NCBI GenBank assembly: GCA_910574835.1
Contig: CAJTDE010000035.1
Location: forward strand, 1-45,117
DNA: 45,117 bases
Direction of reading: 5' to 3'
DNA from: Clostridia bacterium
Lineage (GTDB): Bacteria > Bacillota > Clostridia > Lachnospirales > Lachnospiraceae
Within the stretch, counting starts at the first letter, position 1, and each line of letters begins with the position of its first letter. Of this stretch, positions 34,601 to 43,187 are shown one piece after another. The notes under the pieces were generated by a model that did not search any database, had not been told where the DNA came from, and saw only the letters and a program-made list of their open reading frames with translations. The translations under genes were made by a program, and so were the position numbers.

Positions 34601-35074
34601 TTACTCACATGTTTCTAAATATTCGGACAGCAGAACAGAAGACGGATTCAATCGTAAAGCCCTGCTGTATTCCGAGCCATCTTCGTCAGGCGGCGCCTGT
34701 TCCACATTAATAACCACACGCTCACGTTCTTTTCCGGTTCCAAAAAGCCCCGAACGATCAAGCCTTTTCATTGCTTCCTCCAGAGAATCAATCCGTACAC
34801 CCCACTCAATATCATAAAGTTCATCCACAGATAATCCATCCGCTCTTTTATCCGGCAAGTCACTTACCTCGCCAAAAAATTCGTCATATCCATAAACAGC
34901 ATAGGGAGAATCTGCGCTGTCCCATTTCCACCACCACTTATCTTCATCCGATATTTGCTGTTCGATAATTGATTTTTCGAAAGCTTCGTAAGACCATGCT
35001 GAAATATATGGATGCAAGCCTTCATCAAATATAAGCGCATAGAAATAAAAATGTTCTTTGGTTGTTTCTTTCAA
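34601..35074 (-). CDS. DUF4303-like protein, probable 5' truncation
   Basis: The 157-aa protein has the aromatic-rich EHFYFYALIFDEGLHPYISA and DKWWWKWDSADSPYA, features of DUF4303 immunity-type proteins. The frame is open upstream to about 35140 (KAAGAAFLSL before the assigned start) but has no ATG, only the TTG at 35074 and no good ribosome site, so the N-terminus seems damaged or the true start is unusual. It is divergent from prfB and convergent with the PspC gene. Function is unknown. Confidence 0.55.
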   Translation of the reverse strand: MKETTKEHFYFYALIFDEGLHPYISAWSYEAFEKSIIEQQISDEDKWWWKWDSADSPYAVYGYDEFFGEVSDLPDKRADGLSVDELYDIEWGVRIDSLEEAMKRLDRSGLFGTGKERERVVINVEQAPPDEDGSEYSRALRLNPSSVLLSEYLETCE

Positions 35075-35143
35075 AGACAGAAACGCTGCTCCGGCAGCTT
35101 TTACAGTAGGCGAACAGCAACCTGAACTTTACTGCGCAAAGTC

Positions 35144-35172
35144 TTGCGCCATACATACAAGTTTGCTATACT
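35144..35172 (+). promoter_or_regulatory. Putative prfB promoter
   Basis: TTGCGC (35144-35149), 17-bp spacer, TATACT (35167-35172), 111 bp before the prfB ATG. Confidence 0.5.
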
Positions 35173-35283
35173 AGATAATCATGAAGCCGGTCAGCAAGGA
35201 ATAAACCAAGCCAAAAGTATCAAAATATAAGCTTCGGAATCCAGGCCGGCATCACGACAATCCAAAATGAAAGAGGTGGTAAA

Positions 35284-36403
35284 ATGGTAGAACTAGATCA
35301 GTTTAAGTACACCTTAAACAACTATCAGGGACCATTAGTAGAATTGAGGGATTCACTTTGACCTGGCTGACAAGGCAAAGCGAATCGAAGAATTAGAACG
35401 TGAAATGGAAGCCCCCGGCTACTGGGACAACACCGAAAAATCCCAGGAAGGCATGCGGGAGCTTAAAAATCTGAAAGACGAGTCCGAAGACTACGAAAAC
35501 CTGCGTCAGCAATACGAGGACATCGAAACCCTCATTGAAATGGGCTACGAAGAAAGCGACGCATCCCTCATCCCGGAGATACAGGGCGAACTGGACGCCT
35601 TCGTAAACAAACTGGAGTCCATGAAAATCAAAACCCTCCTGTCCGGAGAATACGACAGCAACAACGCCATCCTGAAGCTAAACGCAGGAGCCGGCGGAAC
35701 CGAAAGCTGCGACTGGGCCGGCATGCTCTACCGCATGTACACCCGATGGGCCGAGCGCAAAGGCTTCACCATAGAAGTCCTGGACTATCTGGACGGCGAC
35801 GAAGCAGGCATCAAATCCGTAACCTTCCAGGTCAACGGCGAAAACGCCTACGGCTACCTGAAATCCGAAAAAGGCGTCCACCGCCTGGTACGCATTTCAC
35901 CTTTCAACGCCCAGGGCAAGCGCCAGACCTCCTTCGTATCCCTGGACGTCATGCCCGACATCGAAGACGAGATCGACCTGGACATCAGAGACGAAGACCT
36001 GCGCATCGACACCTACCGATCCAGCGGCGCCGGCGGTCAGCACATCAACAAAACCTCCTCCGCCATCCGGATCACCCATCTGCCCACCGGAATCGTAGTC
36101 CAGTGCCAAAACGAGCGATCCCAGTTCCAGAACAAAGACAAAGCCATGCAAATGCTAAAAGCCAAGCTCTATCTCCTGGAACAACAAAAAAACGCCGAAA
36201 AACTCTCCGGCATCCGCGGCGAGGTCAAAGAAATAGGCTGGGGCAACCAAATCCGATCCTACGTCATGCAGCCCTACACAATGGTCAAGGACCACCGCAC
36301 CAACGCCGAAATCAGCAACACCGGCAGCGTCCTGGACGGCAACCTGGACCCATTCATCAACGCCTACCTAAAATGGCTGACCACAGGCCCGGAAGAAGAA
36401 TAA
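35284..36403 (+). CDS. prfB: Peptide chain release factor 2, with programmed +1 frameshift
   Basis: RF2 releases polypeptides at UGA and UAA. The short first frame (25 codons) starts after GAGGTGG and ends CTT TGA at 35356-35361. A +1 shift gives CTT|GAC and continues DLADKAKRIEELEREMEAPG. The main frame carries the anticodon-like SPF (RISPFNAQ), GGQ in SSGAGGQHINKTSS (about residue 245) and PYTMVKDHR near the end. A Shine-Dalgarno-like GAGGG (35346-35350) just before the shift is the standard stimulator. Codons are strikingly C-ending and GC-rich compared with both sides. Confidence 0.96.
35346..35361 (+). promoter_or_regulatory. prfB autoregulatory +1 frameshift site
   Basis: GAGGG, then CTTTGAC (35356-35362): the conserved slippery Leu codon plus UGA. 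Low RF2 allows slipping and more RF2 to be made. Confidence 0.93.
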
Positions 36404-36487
36404 CCCAACAACAAAACACCTAACCACCAGAGATTTATTATCAAAGGGTGTTTATACAACCAAACCTTATTTAAAAATCAAAACTAA

Positions 36488-37360
36488 AGCTCCCACTTCC
36501 CAATTTATTCAAAACATTCAAAGTCAGGGAATGGAGCGAATACGGAAACATTCTGTAAAGAAAAATCCGCAATTTTTATTGTTCTTCCGGAGGAAGATAA
36601 TACAAAGTATTTTATGGTGTCACTGTTTCTGCAGCAGCTGTATCGTGAAATGCTGACCATCGCTGACGAGCATGGTGGGAAGCTGCCGAACCGTGTAATG
36701 ATGTTTGCGGATGAGATTGGTACGATCCCTAAAATTGAATCAATGGAGATGATGTTCTCTGCAGGACGTTCTAGACAGATCAGTATGATTCCCATTATCC
36801 AGAGCTTTGCACAGCTGGAAAAGAACTATGGAAAGGAAGGCTCCAGCATCATCATCGATAACTGTCAGGACATTCTGTTTGGCGGATTTGCACCGAATTC
36901 GGAAAGTGCGGAGATTTTATCGAAAGCACTTGGAAACCGGACTGTTCTGTCCGGTTCCATCTCCAGAGGAAAGAACGATCCGAGCCAGAGCCTGCAGATG
37001 ATGAGCCGTCCTCTGATGTCACCGGACGAATTGAAAACACTTCCAAAAGGACATTTTATCCTTGCAAAAACGGGAAACTGTCCTATGCAGACCCGGCTTC
37101 CCCTGTTTCTTAAATGGGGGATTCAGTTTGGCGATGCGTATGAGGTGCCGGAGCAGGCTGCCAGAAGTGTGAAGTATGCAGATCGCTTTGAACTGGAACA
37201 GGAGATTGTGCGGCGCAGAGATGCAGAAGATGATGAATGGGAAGAACCGCCAATGTCTGATGCCGGTGAAACACGCAAGGGCGGTCAGCAACAGTCACAA
37301 GCGCAGACGACGAAAGAACACAGCAGCATACCAAGACGTCCTCCGCTGCGAACCGATTAG
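36488..37360 (+). pseudogene. C-terminal fragment of a VirD4/TraG coupling protein
   Basis: An open frame without a start (first ATG 36614) reads SGNGANTETFCKEKSAIFIV, then RVMMFADEIGTIPKIESMEM, SIIIDNCQDILFGGFAPNSE and KTLPKGHFILAKTGN. This is the C-terminal third of a type IV coupling protein, including the Walker B-like FADEIG. Walker A and the membrane domain are gone. It begins 85 bp after prfB, so an ICE remnant abuts prfB. It is a non-functional relic, although expression from 36614 (248 aa) is possible. Confidence 0.82.
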
Positions 37361-37374
37361 GAGGTGATCCAGGT

Positions 37375-37638
37375 ATGGGGTATTTTTCTAACATCTACAA
37401 AGCAGAACTGCCCCATCGTGCCAAAACCGTGTATATGTATTTGAAAGACCGGAGCAATGCACAGGGACAATGCTATCCAGCGATTGGTACCATCGCAAAG
37501 GAACTACATCTGTCCCGGCGCACGGTGGAACGTGCGATTCAGGATTTGATTACAGCCGGACTCTTAAAGAAAGAACAACGTTGGCGGGAGAACGGCGGCA
37601 GGAGCAGTCTGCTGTTTACTCTGACAGACTGTAATTAA
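37375..37638 (+). CDS. Helix-turn-helix protein of ICE origin
   Basis: The 87-aa protein contains a winged helix: AKTVYMYLKDRSNAQGQCYP, AIGTIAKELHLSRRTVERAI, DLITAGLLKKEQRW. Similar small proteins follow the coupling protein in Tn1549-like elements of Clostridia. AGGAGGTG precedes the ATG, and it begins 15 bp after the coupling-protein stop. Its role is probably transcriptional control of transfer genes (inference). Confidence 0.78.
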   Translation: MGYFSNIYKAELPHRAKTVYMYLKDRSNAQGQCYPAIGTIAKELHLSRRTVERAIQDLITAGLLKKEQRWRENGGRSSLLFTLTDCN

Positions 37639-37645
37639 AAAGTAT

Positions 37646-37680
37646 CGCCACCAAGGGGAGCATCTGTCCTCTTGGTGGCG
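37646..37680 (+). other. Strong hairpin after the HTH gene
   Basis: CGCCACCAAGGGG (37646-37658) pairs with CCTCTTGGTGGCG (37668-37680), 12 of 13 bp. No T-run follows, so it is not a standard intrinsic terminator; it may be an ICE processing or regulatory site. Confidence 0.5.
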
Positions 37681-37751
37681 TATGGATTATGTCACTGCGG
37701 CGTATCCAGAAGGGATCACTTGAAGAAATCCTAATAGACAGAGAAAAAGAA

Positions 37752-37771
37752 CCACCTTCCGTGAAAGGTGG
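37752..37771 (-). terminator. Terminator of the XRE gene
   Basis: On the minus strand CCACCTT-TCACGG-AAGGTGG is followed by TTCTTTTTCTC, 8 bp beyond the XRE stop. Confidence 0.75.
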
Positions 37772-37778
37772 CAGTCTC

Positions 37779-38114
37779 TTATCTGTTGTTCAGCATCTCC
37801 TGAATTGCTGCGCGGATAACAGATTTATCACGGTCGTTCAGTCGCATATACTGACGCAAAAGCTGTTGATCCTCGCTGTCTATGTGCTGAATCTGTGGAT
37901 GAAGGATAGCATCGCCAGGGATGTTTAAGGTGTCAACAAGACGCAAAAGAATATCGATGCTTGGACGCTTTTCCTCGTTCTCTAAAGCCATAAGGAAGCG
38001 GGCGGTAGTTCCCACTTTTTCCGCAACCTCTTCCTGTGTTCGATTTGCATCTACACGGTATTTTTTGAAGATAGGCCCCATGTAGGAAATATCCATTTTT
38101 TCTGTTTCAGCCAC
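37779..38114 (-). CDS. XRE family transcriptional regulator
   Basis: The 111-aa protein has an N-terminal Cro/C1 HTH: IFKKYRVDANRTQEEVAEKV, GTTARFLMALENEEKRPSID, ILLRLVDTLNIP. A C-terminal helical region (DQQLLRQYMRLNDRDKSVIR) follows. It is probably the repressor of the mobile-element relic. AGGTGA precedes the start. It is transcribed toward the coupling-protein remnant with its own terminator. The 38115-38250 upstream stretch holds no other gene. Confidence 0.87.
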   Translation of the reverse strand: MAETEKMDISYMGPIFKKYRVDANRTQEEVAEKVGTTARFLMALENEEKRPSIDILLRLVDTLNIPGDAILHPQIQHIDSEDQQLLRQYMRLNDRDKSVIRAAIQEMLNNR

Positions 38115-38252
38115 TATCAGTTCACCTCCAATACCATTTTACAGTTCAGGTATCGAGGCGTGAACGTTCTGCGAGTTCGTGAATAACACGAAATATGAAA
38201 AAAGGTGCCATATAAAGTAACACCATATTTAACAAATGTAAGAAAATAAAAG

Positions 38253-38292
38253 GACAACTTTGCTATTCTGATTTTACAGAAGCAAAGTTGTC
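38253..38292. terminator. Bidirectional terminator downstream of hcp
   Basis: GACAACTTTGCT (38253-38264) and AGCAAAGTTGTC (38281-38292) form a perfect 12-bp stem, with a T-run after it on the plus strand and CCTTTTATTTT after it on the minus strand. The hcp stop is 20 bp away. Confidence 0.82.
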
Positions 38293-38312
38293 TTTTTTAT
38301 TTATGCATGAGT

Positions 38313-39941
38313 TTAAAAAAAGAATTTCAGATCTTTTTCTACTGTGCTAATTCCCGCAATACCAAAGTTCTCTACCAAAACTTTTGCCACATTGGGGCTG
38401 AGGAATGCCGGGAGAGTGGGACCGAGATGGATATTCTTCACGCCAAGATACAGAAGCGCCAGCAGAACGATGACAGCCTTCTGCTCATACCACGCAATGT
38501 TGTAGGCGATGGGCAGGTCGTTGATATCGTCCAGACCGAAAACTTCCTTGAGCTTCAAAGCAATGACAGCCAGAGAATACGAATCGTTGCACTGCCCGGC
38601 GTCCAGAACACGAGGAATGCCGTTGATGTCGCCCAAAGGCAGTTTGTTGTACTTGTATTTCGCGCATCCGGCTGTCAAGATCACAGCATCTTTCTGCAGT
38701 GCCTTGGCAAATTCGGTATAGTATTCCCGGCTCTTGGCACGGCCGTCACAGCCCGCCATCACAACGAACTTTTTGATCGCGCCGCTTTTTACCGCATCGA
38801 CCACCTGATCCGCCAGAGCCAGAACCTGCGCGTGTGCAAATCCGCCGATCAGCTCTCCTGTTTCAATTTCAGTAGGTGCAGCGCATCTTTTTGCGTGTTC
38901 AATGATAACGGAAAAATCCTTCTGCTCCCCGATTTCTCCTGGGATATGGGTACATCCCGGATATCCTGCTGCGCCAGTAGTGTAGAGTCTGTCTTTGTAG
39001 CTGTCTTTAGGAGGCACGATGCAGTTGGTCGTCATCAGGATAGGACCGTTGAAGGATTCAAATTCCTCCTTCTGCTTCCACCACGCATTGCCGTAGTTGC
39101 CGATAAAGTTGGGATACTTTTTGAATGCCGGGTAATAGTGGGCAGGGAGCATCTCGGAATGGGTATAAACATCCACGCCGGTTCCCTGTGTCTGCTCCAG
39201 CAGCATTTCCAAATCCCGCAGGTCGTGACCGGAAACCAGAATACCGGGATTTGTCCCAACGCCAATATTTACCTTCGTAATTTCGGGATTTCCATAGGCT
39301 TCCGTGTTGGCCTTGTCCAGCAGAGCCATACCGGATACGCCGTGTTTTCCGGTTTCCATTGTCAGAGCAATCAATTCTTCTACGCTGAGATTGTCATCCA
39401 GTGTAGCTGCCAGCGCCCGCTGAAGGAAGGCATCGACCTCCTCATCATCCTTCAGTAGAACGTTTGCGTGTTTGGAGTATGCGGACAATCCCTTCAGACC
39501 GTAGGTAATCAGTTCTCGCAGAGAACGGATATCCTCGTTTTCAGTAGAAAGAACACCGACAGTTGCGGCTTTTTCTTCCCAATTGCCAGAGCCATTCCAT
39601 TTTGCCGCTTCGGGCAGACCGGAAGGATCGGCAATCTGCGCCAACAGCACATCTTTTTCAGTCAGTGTGGCACGGATTCTTGCCTCAATGCTCTCTTTGT
39701 CAAAATTTGCATTGGTGATGGTGGTGAACAGATTCAGGGTAATCAAGTGATTGATTTCCGCAGATACCTGCTTCCCTTCCTGACGCAGTGCAGTTGTAAC
39801 AGCTGAAATCCCTTTTGTGACATAGACCAGCAGATCCTGCATAGCTGCCACATCAGGCTTCTTCCCGCATACACCGGACATGGTGCAACCTTTGCACCCG
39901 GCGGTTTCCTGACACTGATAGCAAAACATTTTTTGTTCCAT
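38313..39941 (-). CDS. hcp: Hybrid cluster protein (hydroxylamine / NO reductase)
   Basis: The 542-aa cytoplasmic Fe-S enzyme protects anaerobes from reactive nitrogen species. The N-terminal cysteines 7, 10, 19 and 25 ([20 protein letters not shown]) have the C-x2-C-x8-C-x5-C spacing of class I [4Fe-4S] Hcp. Hybrid-cluster ligands appear in later segments ([57 protein letters not shown]). AGGAGGT lies before the ATG. It is last of a minus-strand group with a ferredoxin, a cupin and a 4Fe-4S protein, opposite a Crp/Fnr regulator that probably controls it. Confidence 0.95.
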   Translation of the reverse strand: MEQKMFCYQCQETAGCKGCTMSGVCGKKPDVAAMQDLLVYVTKGISAVTTALRQEGKQVSAEINHLITLNLFTTITNANFDKESIEARIRATLTEKDVLLAQIADPSGLPEAAKWNGSGNWEEKAATVGVLSTENEDIRSLRELITYGLKGLSAYSKHANVLLKDDEEVDAFLQRALAATLDDNLSVEELIALTMETGKHGVSGMALLDKANTEAYGNPEITKVNIGVGTNPGILVSGHDLRDLEMLLEQTQGTGVDVYTHSEMLPAHYYPAFKKYPNFIGNYGNAWWKQKEEFESFNGPILMTTNCIVPPKDSYKDRLYTTGAAGYPGCTHIPGEIGEQKDFSVIIEHAKRCAAPTEIETGELIGGFAHAQVLALADQVVDAVKSGAIKKFVVMAGCDGRAKSREYYTEFAKALQKDAVILTAGCAKYKYNKLPLGDINGIPRVLDAGQCNDSYSLAVIALKLKEVFGLDDINDLPIAYNIAWYEQKAVIVLLALLYLGVKNIHLGPTLPAFLSPNVAKVLVENFGIAGISTVEKDLKFFF

Positions 39942-40020
39942 AATAGACCTCCTAAAAACTTTTAAAATTTGAAATGATGTAGTTACTTTTCAATCAAAAA
40001 AGTATATAGATGCGCTTGAA

Positions 40021-40209
40021 TTAATCTTCCCAAGCGATTGCAGACACAGGACACGAATCAATTGCATCCTGCACGGCGCTTTGATTGTCATCGTTTGCTG
40101 GTTGGTATGCTTCCGCCTTCTCGTGCTCATTCATACGAAAAACTTCGTCGCAGATCCCACAGCAAAGCCCGCAGCCAATGCAGGGATTCTGATCTACTTT
40201 TATTTTCAT
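40021..40209 (-). CDS. Ferredoxin, single [4Fe-4S]
   Basis: The 62-aa electron carrier has NPCIGCGLCCGICDEVF near the N-terminus (C-x2-C-x2-C-x3-C type, with an extra Cys) and a distal DSCPVSAI that supplies the fourth ligand: the monocluster ferredoxin layout. The start at 40209 (MKIKVDQNP) follows GGGAGGTG and is preferred over a longer in-frame start. It probably donates electrons to Hcp, encoded 79 bp downstream. Confidence 0.88.
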   Translation of the reverse strand: MKIKVDQNPCIGCGLCCGICDEVFRMNEHEKAEAYQPANDDNQSAVQDAIDSCPVSAIAWED

Positions 40210-40242
40210 AAAATCACCTCCCTCTGTCAATTTTACGTTTGA

Positions 40243-40575
40243 TTAAAATACAACGACCAAAAGCATCTTGAACGCTTCCTGTCCATATACCGCGTGAGGG
40301 TGTTCAGCTGGCATGACGATGGATTCTCCTTCATGCAACAGATATTCTGTGCCGTCAATGGTGATTTTTCCAACGCCGTCCAGACAGGTTACGAAAGCGT
40401 CGCCGCCCGATTCATGGGTGCTGATTTCCTCGCCCTTTGCGAATGAGAACAGGGTAATACTTACTGCCGGATTTTGCGCCAGCGTCTTGCTGACTACCTG
40501 CCCCTCCTGATAGGAGATCTGCTCCTTCAGCGTCAGAACCTCGGCTTGCGCAATGTTTTTCATTTTTTTACTCAT
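40243..40575 (-). CDS. Cupin domain protein
   Basis: The 110-aa single-domain cupin has motif 1 EISTHESGGDAFVTCLDGVG (His and Glu-type metal ligands) and motif 2 LLHEGESIVMPAEHPHAVYG. The start at 40575 (MSKKMKN) follows GGAGGTGA; an in-frame ATG 18 bp earlier lacks a site. Small cupins of this type often stand beside hcp and ferredoxin genes. The substrate is unknown. Confidence 0.87.
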   Translation of the reverse strand: MSKKMKNIAQAEVLTLKEQISYQEGQVVSKTLAQNPAVSITLFSFAKGEEISTHESGGDAFVTCLDGVGKITIDGTEYLLHEGESIVMPAEHPHAVYGQEAFKMLLVVVF

Positions 40576-40650
40576 AACAGTCACCTCCTGCAATATAATT
40601 TGTTTTTGTCTGTCGGATATATTCCAAAAACTGAAGAACCGAATCAGAGG

Positions 40651-41364
40651 TTATTCCAGAATCTTTCCATCAATCGAGATAGTGACCACCTGCCAGGGAA
40701 TGAATTTTCCGCTTGCCTGCAATGCTTTTTTAGCAGCTAACTCCAGTCCGCCGCAGCAGGGAACTTCCATCCGCACAATGGTCACGCTCTGGATATTGTT
40801 GTTTTGGATAATCTGCGTCAGCTTTTCGCTGTAATCCACGTTGTCCAGCTTGGGGCAGCCAATCAGCGTAACCTTCCCACGCATAAAATCCTCGTGCATT
40901 CTGGCATAGGCATATGCGCTGCAATCTGCCGCAATCAGCAACTTGGCTCCTTCAAAATAGGGGGCACCTACTGGGACCAGCTTAATTTGGCAGGGCCACT
41001 GCCTCAGCTGTGACTCAGCCTGCATCGGGGCAGAAGGAGCAGATTCCTGCGAATGCTGGATTCGCTGCATTCGGCTGCCCGGGCAACCCGCATGAACACC
41101 AACGGAAGGAGAATTCATTCTGTTCTTTTTTCTCATATTTTCCTGCACAGCCTTTTCGTCATAGGCAGCAGCTTCCCGTTCCACAAAGGAAATCGCACCG
41201 GTGGGGCAGGTGGGCAGGCAATCGCCCAGACCATCGCAATAATCGTCCCGCAGGAGTTTTGCCTTCCCGTTTACCATGCCGATAGCCCCTTCATGGCAGG
41301 CTTCGGCGCAGGCCCCACATCCATTGCACTTTTCTTCGTCTATCTGAATAATTTTCCGAATCAT
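40651..41364 (-). CDS. 4Fe-4S ferredoxin-domain protein of the hcp cluster
   Basis: In this 237-aa protein, residues 1-65 hold a two-cluster ferredoxin domain (CNGCGACAEACHEGAI, then CDGLGDCLPTCPTGAI). A linker with further Cys follows. The C-terminal domain (LLIAADCSAYAYARMHEDFM, VTLIGCPKLDNVDY, VRMEVPCCGGLELAAKKAL) has conserved-looking Cys, including a CC pair. It is the first gene of the minus-strand hcp operon, divergent from the Crp/Fnr gene. It probably feeds electrons to Hcp; the C-terminal domain has no function that I can name. Confidence 0.82.
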   Translation of the reverse strand: MIRKIIQIDEEKCNGCGACAEACHEGAIGMVNGKAKLLRDDYCDGLGDCLPTCPTGAISFVEREAAAYDEKAVQENMRKKNRMNSPSVGVHAGCPGSRMQRIQHSQESAPSAPMQAESQLRQWPCQIKLVPVGAPYFEGAKLLIAADCSAYAYARMHEDFMRGKVTLIGCPKLDNVDYSEKLTQIIQNNNIQSVTIVRMEVPCCGGLELAAKKALQASGKFIPWQVVTISIDGKILE

Positions 41365-41426
41365 GTTTGCTTCATCCTTTCTCTTGCGTTTCTGGATTTA
41401 GTATACTATAATATGAAATGAAAGTC

Positions 41427-41442
41427 TGTTGTTATAACAACA
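41427..41442. promoter_or_regulatory. 16-bp perfect palindrome in the divergent promoter region, putative Crp/Fnr site
   Basis: TGTTGTTATAACAACA (41427-41442) lies between the divergent hcp-cluster and Crp/Fnr genes. A TATAAT-like box (41407-41412) precedes it on the plus strand, so it is in the early leader of the regulator gene and upstream of the minus-strand start. This is a good candidate for autoregulation and for control of the hcp operon. Confidence 0.65.
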
Positions 41443-41455
41443 AGGAGTGAAAAAT

Positions 41456-42118
41456 ATGAATTTATCCAATACACAACTGTTTCGAGGACTGGAAGAAGCA
41501 GAGATTACATCTCTTTTGGGTTGCCTGAATGCCACAACGCGTAGTTTTCAAAAAGGAGAGGTAATCCTTTCAGAAGGAAACATCACGGAAAATATCGGGA
41601 TCTTGCTGTCCGGCCTGGCGGTGATCTCCTGCAACGATATCTGGGGCAATACCAGTATTTTGGGTCATGTTGCGCCCGGCTCTGTATTCGCCGAGGTGTA
41701 TGCCTGCATTCCGGGGGAGCCGATGTTGGTTACGGTGTCCGCTGCGGAGGATACATCCATATTGTTTATGAATGTGGGGCGTGTCCTGGCTACTTGTACC
41801 AATGCCTGTCCATTCCACACAAGACTTGTCCGAAATCTGCTGACTGTCTGCGCTCACAGAAACCTTCAGCTTTCTCAAAGAATCCAGCATACCAGTTCCA
41901 AATCCATTCGGGGGCGGTTGATGTCCTATTTTTCGGAATGCGCCAAACGCGCCGGGAGCAATTCTTTCCTGATCCCCTACAACCGCCAACAGTTAGCTGA
42001 TTATCTGAATGTGGACCGCAGTACCATGTGTAACGAGCTTTCAAAAATGCAAAAAGACGGAATTATTGAGTACAGCAAGAATCAATTTTTATTAAAAGAT
42101 AGCTTGATGTTTCAATAG
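41456..42118 (+). CDS. Crp/Fnr family transcriptional regulator
   Basis: In this 220-aa protein, a cyclic-nucleotide-binding fold (about 1-120: FQKGEVILSEGNITENIGIL, LGHVAPGSVFAEVYAC) is followed by a dimer helix and an Fnr-type HTH (PYNRQQLADYLNVDRSTMCN, ELSKMQKDGII). Several Cys in the sensor domain (CNATT, SCND, YACIP, ATCTNACPF) could hold an Fe-S cluster or sense NO or redox. The start 41456 is chosen because AAGGAG lies 8 bp upstream; GTG 41447 is the alternative. Its place opposite hcp suggests it is the nitrosative or redox regulator of that operon. Confidence 0.9.
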   Translation: MNLSNTQLFRGLEEAEITSLLGCLNATTRSFQKGEVILSEGNITENIGILLSGLAVISCNDIWGNTSILGHVAPGSVFAEVYACIPGEPMLVTVSAAEDTSILFMNVGRVLATCTNACPFHTRLVRNLLTVCAHRNLQLSQRIQHTSSKSIRGRLMSYFSECAKRAGSNSFLIPYNRQQLADYLNVDRSTMCNELSKMQKDGIIEYSKNQFLLKDSLMFQ

Positions 42119-42213
42119 AGAGTATGAGTGATTCATTGTATGTTTTCTGATGATCTATTTTATCAAAAAAATACTTTTAAGTGTCCTTCAAAAATCTCTC
42201 AAGCTGTTATATA

Positions 42214-43176
42214 TCAATATGTTATACCTTTCCAATACATGGGAGTTATAACTTCTGCAATCTCTGGCAGAGTGACATCCCGCAAGGCCCATCGTTTGAA
42301 CTCCTCAAAACCAGTACGGTCTACAATGTAGCCAATATGCTCTTTTCCGCCGGGAGCATTGGGGTCGATGTACTCCTTCACATAGTCGTAGGTATTGAGA
42401 ATTATTTTGATAATACTGTCTTCGTCCACCCACTTGATGAAATCTTCACCCAGACGCGGGTTCTTTTTTCCAGTTCTACCCAGCAAAGTAAGTCTATAGT
42501 ATTTCTTTTCACTACGAGTCCATGCAGCATTCGGACAGGCCAAAACACATTCTCCACAGCCAATGCATCGCCGCTCATCTCGTTGAGGACGGAAGTTGAC
42601 TGGCTTCAGAGCCTCAACAGATTTCTTTTTGCAGGCTTTTACACAGGCCCCGCAGCTAACACAACGATCAGACTCAAGATGAGGTACTGTCATACCCATG
42701 ATGCCAAAGTCATGCATACGTACTTTGGCACAATCATTGGGGCAACCAGTCAGAGCAATCTTAAAGTGGAGATCGTTGGGGAAAACAGCTTTTTCAATAC
42801 GCTGGGCAAGCGCAGTGGTATCATAACAGGCGAATGGACAGACACGGTTGCCCACGCAAGCGGTGATATTTCGGGTTCCAGCAGCAGGATAGCCGCAGCC
42901 CACTTCATCCTGATTGATCTCCAAACCGTCAATCAGGCTTTGAAGGGCAGCATTAACCTCTGGCATCTTTTCAAAAGGAATACCAGGAATCTCAAATCCC
43001 TGTCGGCTGGTAATATGAACTGTGCCATTTCCGAAAGTTTCTGCAATATGCTGAATTTGGCTCAGATATTTGGCATCCAGATGACCACCGGGAACACGGA
43101 TTCTGGAAGCAGTCATACCACGTTCTTTAGTGACACGAAACGCATTCTTTTTTAGTATTTTTGTGTTGATATCCAT
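42214..43176 (-). CDS. asrC: Anaerobic sulfite reductase subunit C
   Basis: The 320-aa siroheme catalytic subunit reduces sulfite to sulfide. Siroheme/[4Fe-4S] ligands appear as ACVGNRVCPFAC (C-x5-C) and TGCPNDCAKVR (C-x3-C). An inserted two-cluster ferredoxin domain follows (CVSCGACVKACKKK, CIGCGECVLACPNAA). VHITSRQGFEIPGI is a typical sulfite/nitrite reductase half-domain. It is last gene of asrABC, 11 bp after asrB. Confidence 0.95.
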   Translation of the reverse strand: MDINTKILKKNAFRVTKERGMTASRIRVPGGHLDAKYLSQIQHIAETFGNGTVHITSRQGFEIPGIPFEKMPEVNAALQSLIDGLEINQDEVGCGYPAAGTRNITACVGNRVCPFACYDTTALAQRIEKAVFPNDLHFKIALTGCPNDCAKVRMHDFGIMGMTVPHLESDRCVSCGACVKACKKKSVEALKPVNFRPQRDERRCIGCGECVLACPNAAWTRSEKKYYRLTLLGRTGKKNPRLGEDFIKWVDEDSIIKIILNTYDYVKEYIDPNAPGGKEHIGYIVDRTGFEEFKRWALRDVTLPEIAEVITPMYWKGITY

Positions 43177-43187
43177 GTTACCCCTCC

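Noticed and set aside
35746-36423. Arg/Pro-rich 225-codon frame inside prfB
   Set aside because: It is an out-of-frame shadow caused by the GC-rich codons of prfB; composition is not protein-like.
37646-37680. Hairpin considered as terminator of the HTH gene
   Set aside because: The stem is strong but is followed by TATGGATT, not a T-run, so it is recorded only as a hairpin.
38307-39458. Plus-strand open frame of 383 codons over hcp
   Set aside because: It is the antisense of hcp, whose Cys motifs and length are unmistakable; no ribosome site or family features on the plus strand.
42181-43155. Plus-strand open frame of 324 codons over asrC
   Set aside because: It is antisense to asrC, which carries intact siroheme and ferredoxin motifs.
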